A DNA stretch of 19,094 nt. Source: Methanothrix harundinacea (GTDB taxonomy: Archaea > Halobacteriota > Methanosarcinia > Methanotrichales > Methanotrichaceae). The stretch covers positions 1 to 19,094 of the forward strand of contig DAQG01000121.1 in assembly GCA_002502785.1 (NCBI GenBank), given 5' to 3'. The notes under the pieces were generated by a model. The model was not told where the DNA came from and ran no database searches. It saw nothing but the letters and a program-made list of their open reading frames with translations. A program made the translations under genes and the position numbers. Position 1 is the first letter of the stretch, and each line of letters starts with the position of its first letter. Positions 7,429 to 13,639 of the stretch are shown piece by piece.

Positions 7429-8105
7429 TTCTCCACCAGCCTCGCCACCTCTATCGACAATCGGCCCCTGTAGTTGTCGTAAGTCTTCTGTGCCTTCAGG
7501 ATCTCGATCCTCTTTCTGAAGATGGGACCGTCGAGGACGAAGGTCTCAAGCTCCCCGCCCTCGCCGGAGGGGTTGATCCTGTACTTTTTCTGGAGAGATT
7601 CGAGCTTTTTGATCAAACCAAAGTTGATCCTGGCCCCGACCCACGATTCGTCCAGGGGATAGGCGAAGACCCCGGTGATGATCACCTCGAAGCCCTCCGA
7701 GACTAGGTGCCTCAGATACTCGACCTGGTCGATCTGCCAGAGCGGATTGAAGCACCAGAGGTCCAGGTCCCGGCATATTCGTTGCACCCGAGCGGCCTGG
7801 TAGACCGATTCGATCGCCCCCGTGACCACCCCCTCGATCTCGTACCTCTCTTTTGCGGCGGCGATCGCATCCCTCAGGTCATCAAGCTCGATCTCCTCCT
7901 CGCCCCTCGTCGGCCAGGTGAGAATAGGAAGGCCCATCGCCTCGGCGATGAGGTCGGTCCTCCGGACGTTCGGAGTGTGGAACATGTAGCTGTCCGGGTT
8001 CTCAGATACTATCGTTATAAGGCAGACTACCGAGTCGGTTTCCATGGCCCGTTTGCATGCGAAGACCGAGTCCTTGCCGCCGGAGAAGAGAACGCCGAGG
8101 AACAC
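7425..8105 (-). CDS. dph6: Diphthine-ammonia ligase (Dph6 family)
   Basis: The 226-residue protein has the N-terminal PP-loop SGGKDS (residues 8-13) that binds and adenylates with ATP, FNPLW in the middle, and the Dph6 hallmark EGGELETFVLDGPIF near residue 190. Dph6 catalyses the last step of diphthamide formation on translation elongation factor 2 in archaea and eukaryotes, amidating diphthine with ammonia and ATP. Length and domain order are normal for the single-domain archaeal form. The start is a GTG at 8105 reading straight into the PP-loop strand; no Shine-Dalgarno sequence is visible upstream, and a weak TATA-like element sits about 26-31 bases away, so the mRNA may be leaderless. It is followed, with a 4-base overlap, by a glutaminase gene. 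Confidence 0.9.
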   Translation of the reverse strand: MFLGVLFSGGKDSVFACKRAMETDSVVCLITIVSENPDSYMFHTPNVRRTDLIAEAMGLPILTWPTRGEEEIELDDLRDAIAAAKERYEIEGVVTGAIESVYQAARVQRICRDLDLWCFNPLWQIDQVEYLRHLVSEGFEVIITGVFAYPLDESWVGARINFGLIKKLESLQKKYRINPSGEGGELETFVLDGPIFRKRIEILKAQKTYDNYRGRLSIEVARLVEK

Positions 8106-8130
8106 GACGAAATAGTCGGTCCCGGCGTCT

Positions 8131-8136
8131 AAAAAG
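8131..8136 (-). promoter_or_regulatory. Possible TATA-like element of dph6
   Basis: On the minus strand, CTTTTTAGA covers about 8128-8136, about 26-31 bases before the GTG start codon. This spacing would put the transcript start at or near the GTG, matching the lack of a ribosome binding site. The match to a TATA box is weak. Confidence 0.25.
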
Positions 8137-8338
8137 GTGTTGGTGATTGACTTCTGTGTCGTATCCGATCAGGGATCAGAGCCTCGTTCCGGTCCGGGGT
8201 CGTCCGGAGCTTCGAGGGAACTGAGCAGATCAACGTGCCAATTTCATGGAAAATCGTGTACTCTCAGGATTAATCATTTATATCAAATGACCTTCTAGTC
8301 GAGAGGCGATGCAGGGCCGCATGCCGCATTATCATATG

Positions 8339-8359
8339 TGTGATTAATTATATATCACA
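8339..8359 (+). promoter_or_regulatory. Palindrome overlapping the TATA region of the acyl-CoA synthetase gene
   Basis: TGTGAT-N9-ATCACA forms a 21-base dyad in which 8 of 10 position pairs are complementary. The AT-rich centre (TAATTATAT) looks like a TATA box about 150-160 bases before the ATG at 8509. A regulator dimer bound here would compete with TBP. A related AT-rich element lies 74 bases upstream (8268-8285). Confidence 0.5.
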
Positions 8360-8419
8360 GTTGCAGGACGAGTCGTCTGCGCGAATCAATGGTGGGAGGC
8401 TGCAGATAGTGCAACTGTG
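8356..8419 (+). repeat. Perfect 10-base inverted repeat pair in the acyl-CoA synthetase promoter/leader
   Basis: CACAGTTGCA (8356-8365) and TGCAACTGTG (8410-8419) are exact reverse complements separated by 44 bases. The left arm overlaps the palindrome at 8339-8359. If transcription begins near 8375-8380, only the right arm is in the RNA, which favours two protein-binding sites over an RNA stem. Confidence 0.55.
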
Positions 8420-8425
8420 CGCCGC

Positions 8426-8447
8426 GCCTCCTCCAACGGAGGGAGGC
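8426..8447 (+). promoter_or_regulatory. GC-rich hairpin in the acyl-CoA synthetase leader
   Basis: GCCTCCTCC (8426-8434) can pair with GGAGGGAGGC (8438-8447), leaving one bulged base and an AAC loop. The 3' arm contains a GGAGG-like sequence, but it is too far from the ATG (8509) to serve as its ribosome site. It could affect mRNA stability or leader folding. Confidence 0.45.
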
Positions 8448-8508
8448 CTGAAAGACGAACTTGCCCGAATGCTGGTTTGCGGTCGCTCAGGCGCCAGGAA
8501 GGATTGAA

Positions 8509-10191
8509 ATGTCGTCGTTATCATCCAGGTTTGTTTCGGGAACTGAATTTGAGTCTTACGAAGATTTTAATGAGAATTTAAAGATAATCGTGCCGGATAA
8601 CTTCAACTTCGCCTTTGACGTGGTGGACGTTTACGCGAAAGAGGATCCAGAGAAGAGGGCTCTTGTCTGGTGTAACGACCTTGGCGAGGAGAAGATCATC
8701 ACCTTTGCGGAGCTGAAACGTCAAAGCGACAAGGCCGCAGACCTATTCAGAAATTGTGGGGTCAGAAAGGGCGATGTTGTGATGCTGACCCTCAAAGGCA
8801 GATACGACTTTTGGATCTCTATGGTGGGGCTGCACAAGATCGGCGCTGTTGCGATCCCGGCTACCCACATGCTGAGGGCGAAGGATATCGCATACCGAAT
8901 AAATAAAGCAAACTTGAAGATGATCGTCTGCATCGAAGAGGACGGGGTTCCCGACGAGGTCGACGGAGCATGCGGCGAGATCGAAGGAACAAAGCCCGTC
9001 AAAGCCCTGGTTGGCAAGAACATGGATAGGCCCGGCTGGCTGAACTTCAGAAGAGAGCTTGAAAAATCCCCCTCGGATTTCCAGAGGCCCACTGGCGATG
9101 AGGCTACTAAGAACGGGGACGTCCTCCTTGCCTACTTCACCTCCGGCACTACCGGCTACCCGAAGATGGTGAAGCACGACCAGACCTACCCCCTCGGCCA
9201 CATCCTGACGGCGAAGTTCTGGCAGAACGTCGTCGAAGACGGTCTACACTACACCGTCGCCGACACCGGCTGGGCGAAGTGCGTCTGGGGCCAGATCTAC
9301 GGCCAGTGGATCGCAGGCTCGGGGGTCTTCGCCTACGACTACGATCGGTTTGACGCCGGCCGGATGATGGAGATGGCGACGAAGTTCGGGGTCACCACAT
9401 TCTGTGCCCCGCCCACCATCTATAGGTTCATGATAAAGGGAGACATGTCGAAGTACGACTTCTCTCCTCTCAAGTACGCCGTCACCGCCGGGGAGCCACT
9501 CAACCCCACCGTCTACGACAAATTCTTCGAGGCGACGGGCCTGAGGCTGATGGAGGGGTACGGCCAGACCGAGACGGTCGTCGCCATCGCCAACTTCCCC
9601 ATGATGGACCCGAAACCCGGCTCGATGGGCAAGCCTTCGCCCGGATACGACATAGTCCTGGTGGACAAAGACGACCGGATCTGCGAGGTCGGCGAGGAGG
9701 GGGAGATCGTAATAAGAACTGATGAAGGAAAGCCACCAGGCCTCTTCATCGACTACCACCTCGACCCAGACCGGATGAGAAACACCTGGCACGACGACTA
9801 CTACCACACCGGAGACACCGCCTGGATGGACGAGGACGGATACTTCTGGTTCATCGGGAGGACCGACGACATGATAAAAAGCTCAGGCTACAGGGTCGGT
9901 CCCTTTGAGGTGGAGAACGCTCTGATGTCCCATCCGGCGGTGATGGAATGCGCGGTCACGGGTGTTTCGGACCCCCTGAGAGGTCAGGTGGTGAAGGCGA
10001 CGGTGGTTCTGACGACGGACTACAAGCCCTCCGACGACCTGAAGCTCGACCTTCAAAACTACGTTAAGAAGGTGACAGCCCCTTACAAGTACCCCAGGAT
10101 CATCGAGTTCGTGGAGGTTTTACCGAAGACGATCAGCGGAAAGATAAGGAGGATCGAGATCAGGGAGAAGGACGAGACGCGGACGAAATGA
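8509..10191 (+). CDS. AMP-forming acyl-CoA synthetase (medium-chain/MACS type)
   Basis: The protein is 560 residues from the ATG at 8509, with AGGAAGGAT at 8496-8504; an in-frame TTG at 8461 lacks a site. It belongs to the ANL adenylate-forming superfamily and activates a carboxylic acid with ATP to an acyl-AMP, then to acyl-CoA. Seen: the P-loop TSGTTGYPK (211-219), YGQTE (351-355), TGDTAW...GYFWFIGRTDDMIKSSGYRV (hinge region), and the catalytic lysine in PKTISGKIRR (Lys545). The length matches the medium-chain acyl-CoA synthetase group and is shorter than true acetyl-CoA synthetases (about 650 residues), so a short, branched or aromatic acid is as likely as acetate. The substrate cannot be read from sequence. 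The upstream region carries palindromes and a hairpin that suggest regulated expression. The enzyme is expected to be cytoplasmic. Confidence 0.93.
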   Translation: MSSLSSRFVSGTEFESYEDFNENLKIIVPDNFNFAFDVVDVYAKEDPEKRALVWCNDLGEEKIITFAELKRQSDKAADLFRNCGVRKGDVVMLTLKGRYDFWISMVGLHKIGAVAIPATHMLRAKDIAYRINKANLKMIVCIEEDGVPDEVDGACGEIEGTKPVKALVGKNMDRPGWLNFRRELEKSPSDFQRPTGDEATKNGDVLLAYFTSGTTGYPKMVKHDQTYPLGHILTAKFWQNVVEDGLHYTVADTGWAKCVWGQIYGQWIAGSGVFAYDYDRFDAGRMMEMATKFGVTTFCAPPTIYRFMIKGDMSKYDFSPLKYAVTAGEPLNPTVYDKFFEATGLRLMEGYGQTETVVAIANFPMMDPKPGSMGKPSPGYDIVLVDKDDRICEVGEEGEIVIRTDEGKPPGLFIDYHLDPDRMRNTWHDDYYHTGDTAWMDEDGYFWFIGRTDDMIKSSGYRVGPFEVENALMSHPAVMECAVTGVSDPLRGQVVKATVVLTTDYKPSDDLKLDLQNYVKKVTAPYKYPRIIEFVEVLPKTISGKIRRIEIREKDETRTK

Positions 10192-10207
10192 AGATGCACG
10201 ACGAAAG

Positions 10208-10216
10208 GTTATAAGG
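10208..10216 (+). promoter_or_regulatory. TATA-like box of the HprK-like gene
   Basis: GTTATAAGG with AAA just upstream lies about 50 bases before the ATG at 10265, giving a predicted start near 10238. The 73-base gap to the upstream gene therefore may hold its own promoter, though read-through from the acyl-CoA synthetase gene is possible. Confidence 0.35.
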
Positions 10217-10264
10217 TTTCTAGGGTGTATGTAAAGGGTGGTCTGGGCGAGGTGAGGTGAATAG

Positions 10265-11215
10265 ATGGCCTACTCTGTGAAGCTGATATCGATCGAGGAA
10301 AAGGCGGCCCTGGCGGAGAAGTACTCTCCCCAGGTCAAGTATGAGGTGAAGTCGGAGATCTACGGCTGCTGCGTGAAGCTTCTCACGGGATCGGCAGAGG
10401 TCAAAGATCGGTGGGAGGAGAACTTCTACTTTATATCCCAGAACATAAGGTCTCACGCCAGGCTTTACGTCGTCGAGGACCCCAACGAGTGGGACGACCA
10501 GGTCCTGTACGATCCTCAGTCCAAGACCGCCTTTCTCGTGAACGTCGGCTACTACGGATGGATCAAGTCTCTCGCCCTCAGCGCCGCAGGCGACGTCCTG
10601 GAGGACGAGCATGGGATCTATTCGGTCCACGGAGCTTGCCTCGACCTTCGGGGGCGGGGCCTCTGTATCCTCGGAGGGTCTGGGGCCGGAAAGACGACCC
10701 ACACCTACGGCCTTCTCAGAAGATCCGAGACCAGAGTCGTTTCCGACGATTGGTTCTACGCCCGAATTTACGGCGACGACGTCCTGGCCTATGGCTCTGA
10801 GAAGAACTTTTACATCAGGGCGGAGCTGTCTGAGATCTGGAAGGAGTTTTCGGGACTCATCGATCACGCCCTCTTCGACGAGGAGGGAAGAGGCGTCGTC
10901 GATCTCCGGCTCGCCATCGGCAAGGGGCGGATTCTCCCCCTCACCACCCTGGGCATGGTGATCATACTGAAGAGGGACCCTGAAGATGAGAAGGTCACAA
11001 GGAGGCTTGAGGCTGCTGAGGCCCTGAGGATCCTGGAGGAGAACGGCTACTATAACCCCCACCTTCTGGTGAAAGGCGAGTTCAAGCGCGGTCTTCGAAG
11101 CGGCTTCTTTGAGGCATTATTCTCAAGGGTGCCCGTCTTCTTGGTGAATACCGTCAGGACGCCAGAGGAGAGCCAGGGGGAGATCTGGAAAGTGATCTCC
11201 GAGGAGGGGCTTTAG
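10265..11215 (+). CDS. HPr kinase/PEPCK-fold P-loop protein
   Basis: The 316-residue protein starts at an ATG behind GAGGTGA (10254-10260). It resembles the catalytic domain of HPr kinase/phosphorylase: VHGACLDLRGRGLCILGG corresponds to the beta strands before the P-loop, GGSGAGKTT (137-145) is the Walker A motif, and VVSDDWFYARI (about 158-168) corresponds to the VADD strand after it. True HprK phosphorylates a serine of HPr in bacteria with a sugar PTS; archaea mostly lack HPr, so the substrate here is probably different (another protein, a small molecule, or a PEPCK-like reaction). The N-terminal 110 residues show no recognisable domain and contain a CC pair (35-36). No membrane segment is seen. 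It follows the acyl-CoA synthetase in the same direction, but a functional link is not demonstrated. Confidence 0.75.
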   Translation: MAYSVKLISIEEKAALAEKYSPQVKYEVKSEIYGCCVKLLTGSAEVKDRWEENFYFISQNIRSHARLYVVEDPNEWDDQVLYDPQSKTAFLVNVGYYGWIKSLALSAAGDVLEDEHGIYSVHGACLDLRGRGLCILGGSGAGKTTHTYGLLRRSETRVVSDDWFYARIYGDDVLAYGSEKNFYIRAELSEIWKEFSGLIDHALFDEEGRGVVDLRLAIGKGRILPLTTLGMVIILKRDPEDEKVTRRLEAAEALRILEENGYYNPHLLVKGEFKRGLRSGFFEALFSRVPVFLVNTVRTPEESQGEIWKVISEEGL

Positions 11216-11250
11216 GCCCGGAACCTGAGCAAGCGCTGAAAAATTTCTGG

Positions 11251-11592
11251 CTAAGGCTTGACGTAGGCCCAGCCCTCTGCCTGCATTTTCACGAGCTCTC
11301 CGGTTCCAGAGGGGACAACCTCGGCCAGATCGAAAAACTCATCCCTCTCCAGCCCCAGGGCTCTGAGACTTTTTGAGCAGAGGACAAAACGGACGCCCTT
11401 TGCTGCCAGCTCGCCGACCCTCTCGCAGTAAGGGCCAGACTTGAGGAGCGCCTTTACGCCTTCCGAGTTTGTCACAAGCTCCACCTCGGCCAGCTCTTCG
11501 TCCTGGTCGGCCAGGAGGTTTCTCGCGTTGTTCAGGGCGAGGTTGGCCCTTTCGATATCGGTTAGATGTAAGACGGCTCGATATTTCTTCAT
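11251..11592 (-). CDS. DsrE-like small sulfur-relay family protein
   Basis: The 113-residue protein has the DsrE/DsrF-like fold pattern: an N-terminal strand (YRAVLHLTD), a helix with paired Asn (LALNNARNLL), the strand VELVTNSEGVKALL, and the conserved loop cysteine in FVLCSKSLRALG (Cys72), where family members carry a sulfur-accepting cysteine. Members take part in sulfur transfer or in poorly defined redox roles. The ATG at 11592 is preceded by GAGGAG 7 bases upstream. It converges on the HprK-like gene (35-base gap) and diverges from the pentapeptide gene. No DsrF, DsrH or TusA partner gene lies in the window, so the partner is unknown. Confidence 0.82.
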   Translation of the reverse strand: MKKYRAVLHLTDIERANLALNNARNLLADQDEELAEVELVTNSEGVKALLKSGPYCERVGELAAKGVRFVLCSKSLRALGLERDEFFDLAEVVPSGTGELVKMQAEGWAYVKP

Positions 11593-11633
11593 GGCGAACT
11601 CCTCTTCGATTTCGGTAAGTCGACCTATTCAGC

Positions 11634-11641
11634 CTATATCT
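11634..11641 (-). promoter_or_regulatory. TATA-like box of the DsrE-like gene
   Basis: On the minus strand this reads GATATAGG-like sequence about 42-49 bases before the ATG at 11592. It gives a leader of roughly 20 bases that includes the GAGGAG ribosome site. Confidence 0.35.
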
Positions 11642-11757
11642 CACTTCTCATCTTTATTTGTTCGGATGCCATATTGCCCAAATTCCCGGAGCGCCATTGC
11701 CATTTTGCAGCTAAACCAAGAGCTAGACGAAGGAGACCAAAACCCACACTTCCAAAA

Positions 11758-11766
11758 CCTTTTTGT
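11758..11766 (+). promoter_or_regulatory. Possible TATA-like element of the pentapeptide gene
   Basis: CCTTTTTGT lies about 26-34 bases before the ATG at 11792, where the signal peptide begins. No good ribosome site precedes that ATG, so transcription may start close to it and give a leaderless mRNA. The match is weak. Confidence 0.22.
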
Positions 11767-11791
11767 ATGTTGCCGGGAACTCAAAGCTCAG

Positions 11792-13546
11792 ATGAGACCC
11801 TCCTCGATCCTGGCCCTGGCGTTGCTGCTCCCGCTCCTCGCAAGCCCTGCCCTGGGCGCGCCCGCCGACGATCCCCGGCCGATCGTCCCGGCCAGCGAGA
11901 TCCTGGCCAAGATCGAGCGGGGCGAGCCGGTGGAGTACAACGGCGTGATCGTGGAGGGGGATCTGGATTTGGGCGAGGTGGATCTGCCCACGAAGCACGT
12001 CGAGAGGACTGAGATGGAACTTAATATTTTAAAAATTAATAATGTTTCGAAGCTTATCAATTCTTCGATAATCATAAAGAATTGTGAGATCAGTGACAAT
12101 GTGGACCTTGGCAATTCCATTTTCCAAAATGGTGTCAGTTTTGAAGGTACAAATTTTACCAATCTTACCTGGTTTTCGGGATCGAGTTTCGAAGGCAATG
12201 CTGACTTCAGGGATTCGCAGTCCAGCGGCGGCGATGCAAACTTCTGGTGGGCAAATTTTGGTGGTCCTGCCAACTTCAGGGAGGTGGAGTTCGGTGGCGG
12301 CGCCCTCTTCTGTTGGGCGAAGTTCAACCGCTATGCCGATTTCATGAGGGCGGTATTTAGCAGCTTTGCAGATTTCAGCGCAGCGGAGTTCAGTTTTGGC
12401 GATGCCGACTTTAGTCATGTAGTGTTCAGCGATATTGCAAACTTCAATGAGGTCCAGTTCAGCGGTAGAGATGTCAACTTCAGGGGAGCAAAGTTTAGTG
12501 GTCGTGCTAACTTCGAGAAGGCTCAGTTCACTGACAGAGATGCCAACTTCAGGGGGGCAGAGTTCAGCGGCGGCGATGCTAACTTCGAGGAGGCTCATTT
12601 CAGTGGTGGAGAAGCCAACTTCAGCGGGGCGGATTTCAGCGGCGGCAATGTCGAATTCGTAGGTGCGGATTTCAGCGGCAGCAATGCCGACTTCAGAAAG
12701 GTAGATTTCGGCGATGACGTCAGTTTCGAGGATTCCAGTTTCGATCACGCAAATTTGACGTTGGAAGACGCGAGGGAAATCCGCATCCTCAGGCTCTCGA
12801 ACTCCACCTTCGAGAACGAATCCACGATCTCTCTTAAGGGGACCGACTACGAGTGGCTGTACGTTCACTGGGACCAGATAAAATACGGCTTCGTCTACAA
12901 CGGCGAAGCTTACTTAATTCTTATCAAAAACTTAAGGAACATAGAGTACTTCGAGGACGCCGACGACTGCTATTACCAGTATAGACGCGAGAGGCAAGCG
13001 ATGAGAAGCTGGTGGGAGATGGCCAAGTACATCGACATCCTTGCCTGGCTGACATGCGGATATGGAATCCGTCCGGGTTACACTCTCGGATGGAGCTTAG
13101 TTCTGGTGTCATTTTTTGGAATAGTTTTCTGGGCTGGCAATGGAATCTATAGAATAACCACGCAAAACCAGAATAATGCCATTGAGAAAGCCGAAAAGGA
13201 ATGGCGTTTTTCATCTACATGCTGCCAGGCATCCAATAAAATATATAAAATTATAAAGAGAATACTTGCTGCTCCGAAGATCCTGAGAAAAGTACTTAGC
13301 GCCTTGCTCAAGATAAGGCCTAGCACGCTTCGTCGTCTTCCTGGAAGGATCTGGAACTCCTCCTTTGTCACAGATCTCTCGCTCAAAGACGCCCTCTACT
13401 TCAGCACGATGGTCTTCGTCTCCCAGCCTCCGCACGACTGGCGGCCCAAAGAGGGCTGGAAATACTGGGTGATGCTGGAGGACGTCTTGGGCTGGCTCCT
13501 CCTTGCGCTATTCCTGGTCACCCTTGGCAATGTTATGATCAGGTAA
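11792..13546 (+). CDS. Exported pentapeptide-repeat protein with C-terminal two-helix channel-like domain
   Basis: The open frame extends upstream to 11441, but the ATG at 11792 is chosen because it starts a clear signal peptide (MRPSSILALALLLPLLASPALG); the upstream extension is the antisense of the DsrE-like gene. The protein is 584 residues. Residues ~140-315 are F-centred pentapeptide-type repeats, here in 11-12 residue units such as ANFRGAEFSGGD, expected to form a right-handed quadrilateral beta-helix outside the membrane. EDADDCYYQYRRER is a linker seen in channel-linked members. A first membrane helix (about 430-455), a basic ~75-residue loop, a pore-helix-like LKDALYFSTMVFV (from about 531) and a last helix (558-584) ending LVTLGNVMIR follow. 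The position of a TxGYGD filter reads VSQPPHDW, so ion selectivity is doubtful. Residues around 75-130 are encoded by distinctly AT-rich DNA. Confidence 0.85.
   Translation: MRPSSILALALLLPLLASPALGAPADDPRPIVPASEILAKIERGEPVEYNGVIVEGDLDLGEVDLPTKHVERTEMELNILKINNVSKLINSSIIIKNCEISDNVDLGNSIFQNGVSFEGTNFTNLTWFSGSSFEGNADFRDSQSSGGDANFWWANFGGPANFREVEFGGGALFCWAKFNRYADFMRAVFSSFADFSAAEFSFGDADFSHVVFSDIANFNEVQFSGRDVNFRGAKFSGRANFEKAQFTDRDANFRGAEFSGGDANFEEAHFSGGEANFSGADFSGGNVEFVGADFSGSNADFRKVDFGDDVSFEDSSFDHANLTLEDAREIRILRLSNSTFENESTISLKGTDYEWLYVHWDQIKYGFVYNGEAYLILIKNLRNIEYFEDADDCYYQYRRERQAMRSWWEMAKYIDILAWLTCGYGIRPGYTLGWSLVLVSFFGIVFWAGNGIYRITTQNQNNAIEKAEKEWRFSSTCCQASNKIYKIIKRILAAPKILRKVLSALLKIRPSTLRRLPGRIWNSSFVTDLSLKDALYFSTMVFVSQPPHDWRPKEGWKYWVMLEDVLGWLLLALFLVTLGNVMIR
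12232..12720 (+). repeat. Imperfect 33-36 base tandem repeats encoding the beta-helix
   Basis: The DNA repeats a degenerate unit of about 36 bases (33 in some copies) of the form gat-gcc-aac-ttc-...-gcg-gag-ttc-agc-ggc. It encodes 11-12 residue units with Phe at the third and eighth positions. At least ten units are visible. The repeats are coding and probably spread by local duplication. Confidence 0.6.
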
Positions 13547-13592
13547 AATGGAAGTAGAGACGGTAACGGGACAAAAAGCTCTCGAAAAAACG

Positions 13593-13622
13593 GGAGGCGG
13601 GCCCATTTTTCCGCCCGCCTCC
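13593..13622 (-). terminator. Strong hairpin terminator between convergent genes
   Basis: GGAGGCGGGC (13593-13602) and GCCCGCCTCC (13613-13622) form a perfect 10-base-pair GC-rich stem with a 10-base loop. On the minus strand it follows the dehydrogenase stop codon by about 17 bases and is itself followed by TTTTTT (A-run at 13585-13590 on +), the layout of an intrinsic terminator. It may also stop transcripts of the pentapeptide gene from the other side. Confidence 0.75.
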
Positions 13623-13639
13623 GGAAAATGCGCCCCGGT

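Larger units (their letters stand above)
8106..8508. other. 403-base divergent control region (dph6 / acyl-CoA synthetase)
   Basis: No gene was found here. Features, in order: a weak dph6 TATA-like element near 8131; two near-identical AT-rich elements at 8268-8285 and 8342-8357; a palindrome at 8339-8359; a perfect 10-base inverted repeat pair at 8356-8365 / 8410-8419; and a GC-rich hairpin at 8426-8447. Most of the recognisable elements lie on the acyl-CoA synthetase side. Confidence 0.6.

Noticed and set aside
9244..9807. Minus-strand frame inside the acyl-CoA synthetase gene
   Set aside because: It is antisense to conserved synthetase motifs and has low-complexity Val/Asp/Arg-rich translation.
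11441..11791. N-terminal extension of the pentapeptide protein upstream of the ATG at 11792
   Set aside because: The first part is antisense to the DsrE-like gene, and a normal signal peptide begins exactly at 11792.
12232..12720. CRISPR-like or minisatellite interpretation of the 33-36 base tandem repeats
   Set aside because: The repeats have no unique spacers and are in-frame codons for a Phe-centred beta-helix, so they are protein repeats.
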